The notes under the pieces are model-generated. The model worked only from the letters and a program-made list of their open reading frames with translations. It ran no database searches and was not told the DNA's origin. Below are positions 59,190 through 64,000 of a stretch of 64,000 nucleotides of DNA, in pieces. The first letter of the stretch is position 1, and each line of letters opens with the position of its first letter. Origin of the DNA: 39-52-133 sp035531075 (GTDB taxonomy: Bacteria > Pseudomonadota > Gammaproteobacteria > Burkholderiales > Gallionellaceae); the NCBI GenBank assembly GCA_035531075.1, contig DATKTO010000019.1, positions 1 through 64,000 on the forward strand, read 5' to 3'. Both the position numbers and the translations under genes were made by a program.

Positions 59190-61922
59190 TTAATGCGCCG
59201 CTTCCCAGTTTGCACCCACGCCCAGGCCCACTTCCAGCGGCACTTTCAGCTGCGCCACATTGCACATCAGGCCGGGCAGTTTTTCTTGCACCAGCGCCAG
59301 TTCGCTGTCCGGTACTTCCAGCACCAGTTCGTCGTGCACCTGCATGATCAAGCGGGTCTGCAGTTGTTCTTTTTCCAGCCAGTTCTGCACCGCGACCATC
59401 GCCAGCTTGATCAGGTCGGCGGCGGTGCCCTGCATCGGCGCGTTGATCGCGGCGCGTTCGGCGGCTTGGCGGCGCATGCCGTTGCCGCCGTTGATTTCGG
59501 GCAGCCACAGGCGGCGGCCGAACACGGTTTCGACGTAGCCCTGCTGTTTGGCCTGCTCGCGTGTGCTCTGCATGTAGTTGGCCACGCCGGGGTAGCGCGC
59601 GAAGTAGCGCTCGATGTAGGCCTGCGCTGCGCTGCGTTCAATATTGAGCTGGCTGGCTAAACCGAAGGCGGACATACCGTAGATCAGGCCGAAGTTGATG
59701 ACCTTTGCGTAGCGGCGCTGCTCGCTGCTCACCGCATCCGGTTCCACCGCGAAGATTTCGGCGGCAGTGGCGCGGTGCACGTCGTGGCCGTGTGCGAAGG
59801 CATGCAGCAGCCCGGCGTCATCGGATAGATGCGCCATGATGCGCAGTTCGATCTGCGAATAGTCGGCCGACACGATATGGCTGCCGGGATCGGCGATAAA
59901 CGCCTCGCGGATGCGGCGGCCCTCGGCGGTGCGCACCGGGATGTTCTGCAGGTTGGGGTCGCTCGATGCCAGCCGTCCGGTGACGGCCACCGCCTGCGAG
60001 TAGCTGGTGTGCACGCGGCCGGTTTGCGCATTCACCATCAGCGGCAGCTTGTCGGTATAGGTGGATTTCAGCTTCGACAGGCCGCGATACTCAAGCAATA
60101 ATTTTGGCAGCGGATAGTCGAGGGCCAGTTCTTGCAGCACTTCCTCGTCGGTGGAGCGCGAGCCGGTGGCGGTTTTTTTCTTTGACGGAATGCCGAGCAT
60201 GTCGAACAGAATCTCCTGCAGCTGCTTGGGCGAATTCATGTTGAAGGGCTGGCCGGCCAGCTCGTAGGCGCGGGTTTCAAGATCGAGCAATTTTTCGCCC
60301 AGCTCGCGGCTCTGGATGTTGAGCAGCGTGCTGTCGAGCAGCACGCCGTTGCGCTCCATCACAAACAGCACCTGGCGCGCGGGCATCTCGATCTCGCGGT
60401 AAACATGTTCCAGTTTGCCTTGCGTATGAATTTGCGGCGACAGGGTCTGGTGCAGTTGCAGGGTGATGTCGGCATCTTCCGCCGCATATTGCGTGGCGGT
60501 GTCGATTGCAACCTGGTCGAAGCAAATCTGCTTCGCACCCTTGCCCGCGACTTCTTCGAAAGTAATCGTCTTTACACCGAGGTGACGCAGCGCGAGGTTG
60601 TCCATATCGTGCGGCTTGTGGCTTTCCAGCACGTAGGATTGCAGCAGCGTGTCTTCGGCAATGCCGGCAAGCCGGATGCCGTGGTTGGCGAAAATGTGCT
60701 GGTCGTACTTTAAATTTTGGCCCAGCTTTTTGTGCGCTGCGCTTTCCAGCCAAGGCCTGAGTTTTTGCAAGGCGTGTTCGCGGCTGATCTGCTCCGGTGC
60801 ACCGGGGTAGCGGTGCGCCAAGGGCAGATAGGCGGCATGGTGCGCCTCGGTGGCAAACGAGATGCCGACCAGCTGCGCGGTCATGCTGTCCAGCCCGGTG
60901 GTTTCGGTGTCCACGCACACCAGCTCGGCCTGCATTAATTTATCAAGCCATTGATTTAATTGAATATCTGTAAGAATGCATTCATAGCGCGTGGCGGGCG
61001 CCACCACTGCGCCGCTGCTGGCGTCGAACATGCTGCCCTGCTGCGGTGCGCCGCTCGCGTCTGGGTTGGTGGCGGCTGCGGGCAAGACATCGCGCAGCAA
61101 AGATTTAAAGCCAAAACCCTGCAGCAGGGCGCGCAAATTTTCGCTGTCCTGCGGCGGTGCCACCAGCTCGTCGTAGCGCAGCGGCAACGGCACGTCGCAC
61201 TTCACGGTGATCAGCTGGCGTCCGGTTGGCAGCCATTCCAGCGCGCTGCGCAGATTCTCGCCGACTACGCCGCCCACCTCGCCAGCATGCGCCAGCAGAT
61301 TGTCCAGCGTGCCGTATTGCGTGAGCCATTTCACCGCGGTCTTGGGTCCGCATTTGCTCACGCCGGGCACGTTGTCCACGGTGTCGCCGACCAGCGTCAG
61401 GTAATCCACCATACGCTCGGGCGGCACGCCAAACTTCGCCAGCACGCCCGCCTCATCCAGCGTTTCATTGTTCATGGTGTTGATCAGCGTCACTTGGCCG
61501 TTCACCAGTTGCGTGAGGTCCTTGTCGCCAGTGGAAATGATGCAGCGCCCGCCGCCCCGCTTGGCCTGCAAGGCGAGGGTGCCGATCACGTCATCGGCTT
61601 CGACCCCGTCCATCATCAGGATATTCCAGCCGAATGCGGCAATGGCGCGGTGCAAGGGTTCGATCTGCGCGGCCAGCTCGGGCGGCATCGACGGGCGGTG
61701 CGCCTTGTATGCCGGGTACATGTCGTCGCGAAAGGTTTTGCCCTTGGCATCAAAAACGCAGGCGCTGTAATCGGACGGGTAGTCCAGGCGCAAACGGCGC
61801 AGCATATTGAGCACGCCCTGGATTGCACCGGTCGGCTCGCCACTCGGGCTGCGCAAATCAGGCATCGCATGAAAGGCGCGATACAGGTAAGATGAACCAT
61901 CTACTAACAACAGTGTTTTCAT
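59190..61922 (-). CDS. polA: DNA polymerase I
   Basis: A 910-aa polymerase. The 5' nuclease domain (residues 1 to about 290) includes FDAKGKTFRDDMYPAYKAHR. The 3'-5' exonuclease domain keeps its catalytic motif CVDTETTGLD. In the polymerase domain, motif A is VSADYSQIELRI, motif B is RRYAKVINFGLIYGM and motif C is MQVHDELVLEVP. All three activities should be present. Its start codon is only 20 bp from that of the divergent LOG gene. Confidence 0.98.
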   Translation of the reverse strand: MKTLLLVDGSSYLYRAFHAMPDLRSPSGEPTGAIQGVLNMLRRLRLDYPSDYSACVFDAKGKTFRDDMYPAYKAHRPSMPPELAAQIEPLHRAIAAFGWNILMMDGVEADDVIGTLALQAKRGGGRCIISTGDKDLTQLVNGQVTLINTMNNETLDEAGVLAKFGVPPERMVDYLTLVGDTVDNVPGVSKCGPKTAVKWLTQYGTLDNLLAHAGEVGGVVGENLRSALEWLPTGRQLITVKCDVPLPLRYDELVAPPQDSENLRALLQGFGFKSLLRDVLPAAATNPDASGAPQQGSMFDASSGAVVAPATRYECILTDIQLNQWLDKLMQAELVCVDTETTGLDSMTAQLVGISFATEAHHAAYLPLAHRYPGAPEQISREHALQKLRPWLESAAHKKLGQNLKYDQHIFANHGIRLAGIAEDTLLQSYVLESHKPHDMDNLALRHLGVKTITFEEVAGKGAKQICFDQVAIDTATQYAAEDADITLQLHQTLSPQIHTQGKLEHVYREIEMPARQVLFVMERNGVLLDSTLLNIQSRELGEKLLDLETRAYELAGQPFNMNSPKQLQEILFDMLGIPSKKKTATGSRSTDEEVLQELALDYPLPKLLLEYRGLSKLKSTYTDKLPLMVNAQTGRVHTSYSQAVAVTGRLASSDPNLQNIPVRTAEGRRIREAFIADPGSHIVSADYSQIELRIMAHLSDDAGLLHAFAHGHDVHRATAAEIFAVEPDAVSSEQRRYAKVINFGLIYGMSAFGLASQLNIERSAAQAYIERYFARYPGVANYMQSTREQAKQQGYVETVFGRRLWLPEINGGNGMRRQAAERAAINAPMQGTAADLIKLAMVAVQNWLEKEQLQTRLIMQVHDELVLEVPDSELALVQEKLPGLMCNVAQLKVPLEVGLGVGANWEAAH

Positions 61923-61942
61923 TTTTTGTACAGGATATTGAG

Positions 61943-62659
61943 ATGAACGATCAGTCTAGTTTGCCGCATGCGACTACTCCCGAATTGACGCATTCAAAAG
62001 AGGCGTGGCGCGTATTCGGCATTATGTCAGAGTTCGTCGCCGCGACCCAACGCCTGAGCAACATACATCCGGCGGTCAGCATCTTTGGCAGCGCGCGCAC
62101 ACAGCACGACCATCCCTATTACCAGCTCACCGAGGAGATTGCGCGGCTGCTGTCCGATGCAGGCTTTTCAGTGATTTCCGGCGGCGGCCCCGGCATTATG
62201 GAGGCGGCCAACAAGGGCGCGTTCTACGGCAAGTCGCCCAGCGTCGGCCTCAATATCCAGCTGCCGCATGAGCAGCACAACAACCCTTACCAGAACGTGA
62301 GTCAGACCTTCCAGCACTTCTTCACGCGCAAGGTGATGTTTGTAAAGTTCGCCAGCGCCTACGTGGTGATGCCGGGCGGCTTCGGCACGCTGGACGAGCT
62401 GATGGAAGCGCTCACCCTGGTGCAGACCGGCAAGACCCGGCGCATCCCCATCATTCTGGTCGGCAGCAAATTCTGGGGCGGCATGATGGACTGGATACGC
62501 GCAAGCCTGCTGGTGGAAAAAATGATCTCCCCCAACGACATGGATTTAATCCAGGTCATCGATGAGCCGAAGGAAGTGGTCGCCGCAATCTTCAAGCATT
62601 ACGAAACCAGAGGATTCGAGCCGTCGGAAGCCGAACTTGAGAAACAGTTGAACCTGTAG
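61943..62659 (+). CDS. LOG family protein (nucleoside 5'-monophosphate phosphoribohydrolase-like)
   Basis: A 238-aa Rossmann-fold protein with the family motifs SGGGPGIMEAANKGA and MPGGFGTLDELMEALT. The family cleaves N-glycosidic bonds of purine or cytokinin nucleotides; bacterial members of this long subtype are poorly studied. ATG 61943 has AGGA about 8 nt upstream. A longer frame overlapping polA is possible but lacks family similarity. It is the last host gene before the second cassette region. Confidence 0.9.
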   Translation: MNDQSSLPHATTPELTHSKEAWRVFGIMSEFVAATQRLSNIHPAVSIFGSARTQHDHPYYQLTEEIARLLSDAGFSVISGGGPGIMEAANKGAFYGKSPSVGLNIQLPHEQHNNPYQNVSQTFQHFFTRKVMFVKFASAYVVMPGGFGTLDELMEALTLVQTGKTRRIPIILVGSKFWGGMMDWIRASLLVEKMISPNDMDLIQVIDEPKEVVAAIFKHYETRGFEPSEAELEKQLNL

Positions 62660-62856
62660 GATCGGACAGTTGAATTATTATTGCTGTTGCCAATTTGCGC
62701 TGTAAAACTGGTTAATAGTTTTAATGGTGTGTTTAACGGAATATTTAGGGTGTGCTTGTTTTGTATTTATAATAAAAACAACTCATTACAATTTATGCGC
62801 CGGATTGGGCACCTCGAAGGTGCCTTTCAAGGCGATTTTAGGGTGTTTACTTAAAG
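62660..62856. other. Intergenic region before the second cassette region
   Basis: AT-rich non-coding DNA. A small hairpin GGCACC-TCGA-AGGTGCC near 62807-62823 followed by TTTC may end the LOG transcript. No integrase gene or recognisable attI is seen. Confidence 0.4.
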
Positions 62857-62872
62857 TTATCGGCTCAGGAAT

Positions 62873-63703
62873 ATGACATTACCAATTACCGACACCATAA
62901 TCGCTGCGCTAGCACAACTCGTAGACGATTCGAAATCCAATGGAGAATATCGCGAGCCATCTCACTCAGATATTGAGTTTTACGTTGGACGGTCCGGCTT
63001 AACTTCGGCAGACCCAAAAGCTCAAGGTCAAGTAATTGGGAAAGCCAAGAGAGTTAGAGCGATCCTGTCATGGGCAATCGACAACAATCCCAACGCAGGC
63101 TCAAAACTAATTGAACAACTCCTGTCAAAAGTTCGAGCATCAGGAGGATTTCGAGAACAGTCGGCCAACTTTGTTGGCTCAGAAGCAATTTTGAATGCCA
63201 TTTCTGCGTTTGACGCAGAAGGTTATGAGCTCTCTAAAGACGGAGACATTCGGCCAAAAGTTTTGGAAAGCCTTAAAGGCCGAGAGTTAACCCAAGCGCT
63301 TCAGGCATATGCGCGCCGTGCTCAGAAAGGTGCACAAGACGCAGCATTACTTTCCGGTACTGGCAAAGATCTTCTTGAGGCAACCGCTGCACACATCCTT
63401 CAGACCAAATGGGGTTCATATTCAAGCGGGGCCAACTTTCAAGGTCTGCTTGGGCAAGCCTACGTGGCACTCGGGCTTACTGTTCCTGAGCAAGCAGCAC
63501 AACCGAGTGAGCCTCAAACTAAAGCACTTGAACGTGCAATGTTTCAAACTGCTTGCGCTATAAATCGCCTCCGAAACAAAGAAGGCACTGGTCATGGCCG
63601 TCCGTGGTTGCCTTCAATTACAAACACGGAAGCTACGGCTGCTATTGAGATGGTTGGCAGCATTGCAAGCTTCCTACTCAGCAAGCTCGATGAAAACCGC
63701 TAA
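62873..63703 (+). CDS. Abortive-infection C-terminal (Abi_C) domain protein, putative phage defence
   Basis: A 276-aa soluble protein. The C-terminal ~100 residues fit the Abi_C pattern: LLEATAAHILQTKWG, then ACAINRLRNKEGTGHGRPW with the conserved Arg-Asn and His-Gly, and a final EMVGSIASFLLSKLDENR helix. The N-terminal part (DIEFYVGRSGLTS, ILSWAIDNNPNAGSKLIEQL) has the helical layout often found before this domain. Proteins of this class are linked to abortive infection; the trigger and target are unknown. CAGGA lies 5 nt before the ATG. The TAA stop is part of the attC core GCTAAC. Confidence 0.82.
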   Translation: MTLPITDTIIAALAQLVDDSKSNGEYREPSHSDIEFYVGRSGLTSADPKAQGQVIGKAKRVRAILSWAIDNNPNAGSKLIEQLLSKVRASGGFREQSANFVGSEAILNAISAFDAEGYELSKDGDIRPKVLESLKGRELTQALQAYARRAQKGAQDAALLSGTGKDLLEATAAHILQTKWGSYSSGANFQGLLGQAYVALGLTVPEQAAQPSEPQTKALERAMFQTACAINRLRNKEGTGHGRPWLPSITNTEATAAIEMVGSIASFLLSKLDENR

Positions 63704-63751
63704 CCCGGGGCTCAACCTCGCTCCCTTCGGTCGCTGGGTGCTGCGTTAGCT
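63698..63751 (+). other. attC site after the Abi_C gene
   Basis: 54 bp from CGCTAAC to GTTAGCT. Arms around CGCTCCC-TTCGG-TCGCTGGG and CCCGGGGCTCAACC/GGGTGCTGCG give the folded shape of short attC sites of the CTCCCTTCGGTCGCTGG type. It differs in sequence from all sites of the array at 36932-40196. Confidence 0.8.
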
Positions 63752-63757
63752 TTCACT

Positions 63758-64000
63758 ATGTCCGTACTCTCCACAGCCGGCGAATTCGAGAAGCACAATC
63801 CACTCGTACGGTTCTCCTTCTATGCAAACGGTCGAGTTCAAGTACTACTGAAATTGGGCGTCGAGATTCTTGACGAGCTTGAGGCAGCCTTCGCTGATGA
63901 CTCTTCAGTGTCGTTTGAACACATTGCTAGGGCAGAAGAGCTTTCCTGGTTGTGGGTTCTTGGCGCTTATGAAGTTGTTCGAACGATGTCGCAGGCCAAA
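63758..64000 (+). CDS. Second cassette protein of the right-hand region (N-terminal part)
   Basis: An open frame from ATG 63758 to the window edge (81 codons), starting 7 nt after the core site. It reads MSVLSTAGEFEKHNPLVRF, then FYANGRVQVLLKLGVEILDEL and SWLWVLGAYEVVRTMSQAK. Soluble, no recognised family. Its position right after an attC supports it being a cassette gene. The missing C-terminus prevents further assignment. Confidence 0.7.
   Translation, partial: MSVLSTAGEFEKHNPLVRFSFYANGRVQVLLKLGVEILDELEAAFADDSSVSFEHIARAEELSWLWVLGAYEVVRTMSQAK

Larger units (their letters stand above)
62857..64000 (+). mobile_element. Second integron-type cassette region (runs off the window)
   Basis: One complete cassette (62857-63745) and the beginning of a second. 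The first cassette begins GTTATCGG and its attC begins CCGCTAAC, complementary at 7 of 8 positions. The next cassette starts at GTTAGC. The region may continue beyond 64000, where an integrase could lie; none is visible here. Confidence 0.75.

Noticed and set aside
59190..61922. Frameshift or domain loss in polA
   Set aside because: All three domain signatures are present in one uninterrupted 910-aa frame.

Overview
The window reads as chromosomal DNA of a sulfur-oxidising betaproteobacterium, most likely in the Nitrosomonadales (Gallionellaceae, Sulfuricellaceae or Thiobacillaceae type). The reasons are dsrAB of dissimilatory sulfur metabolism, a homodimeric-type aceE with aceF, a PEP-CTERM surface protein, pilT/pilU, the yggS-proC-yggT-yggU cluster, hemJ, and a generally beta-like gene content. 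The genus is an inference; I have no database match.

Layout. 1-4773: dsrB (cut by the window edge) and dsrA on the minus strand. Divergent from them is a plus-strand group: a 72-aa protein, a Cas6/Cmx6-like protein with no CRISPR array nearby, a DsrC homologue lacking the penultimate cysteine, a 197-aa unknown and a TauD-type dioxygenase. 4897-26404: mostly minus-strand housekeeping: dgkA, an SGNH hydrolase, tpx, a glycine-cleavage operon gcvT-gcvH-gcvP behind a tandem glycine riboswitch, accB-accC-prmA and a zinc-ribbon/DUF3426 protein, aroQ, an LTA-synthase-like enzyme, dsbD-cutA-holA-lptE-leuS, phoU, rpiA. 26552-36743: plus-strand ilvA, 5-formyl-THF cyclo-ligase, aceE-aceF, nadD-rsfS-rlmH-maf-rng.

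36932-40196 is a gene-cassette array of integron type: five consecutive cassettes (six genes) each closed by an attC site, with no integrase in view (a CALIN). The left core of each attC is complementary to the first bases of its own cassette, in four of five cases over all 7 bases. Past it lie a cupin, an acidic unknown, a DUF3185 protein and an ice-binding-like PEP-CTERM protein, with a decayed attC trace. A second cassette region starts at 62857 and runs off the right edge; its first gene encodes an Abi_C-type (abortive infection) protein.

43532-62659: yggU-yggT-proC-yggS facing pilT-pilU, a GGDEF/EAL protein, an RlmL-like methyltransferase, hemJ, a NodIJ-like ABC exporter with a thioesterase gene between its subunits, a hydrolase, a thin [2Fe-2S] ferredoxin, VanZ, a flavin reductase, two poorly known envelope proteins, polA and a divergent LOG-family gene. 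Four kinds of palindromic intergenic element occur, including a 234-bp MITE-like element with 17-bp terminal inverted repeats at 51977-52210.

The most unusual points are the Cas6-like gene in the sulfur-oxidation neighbourhood, the DsrC homologue with an atypical C-terminal arm, and the two integrase-less cassette regions. No tRNA, rRNA, CRISPR array or intact insertion sequence was recognised.
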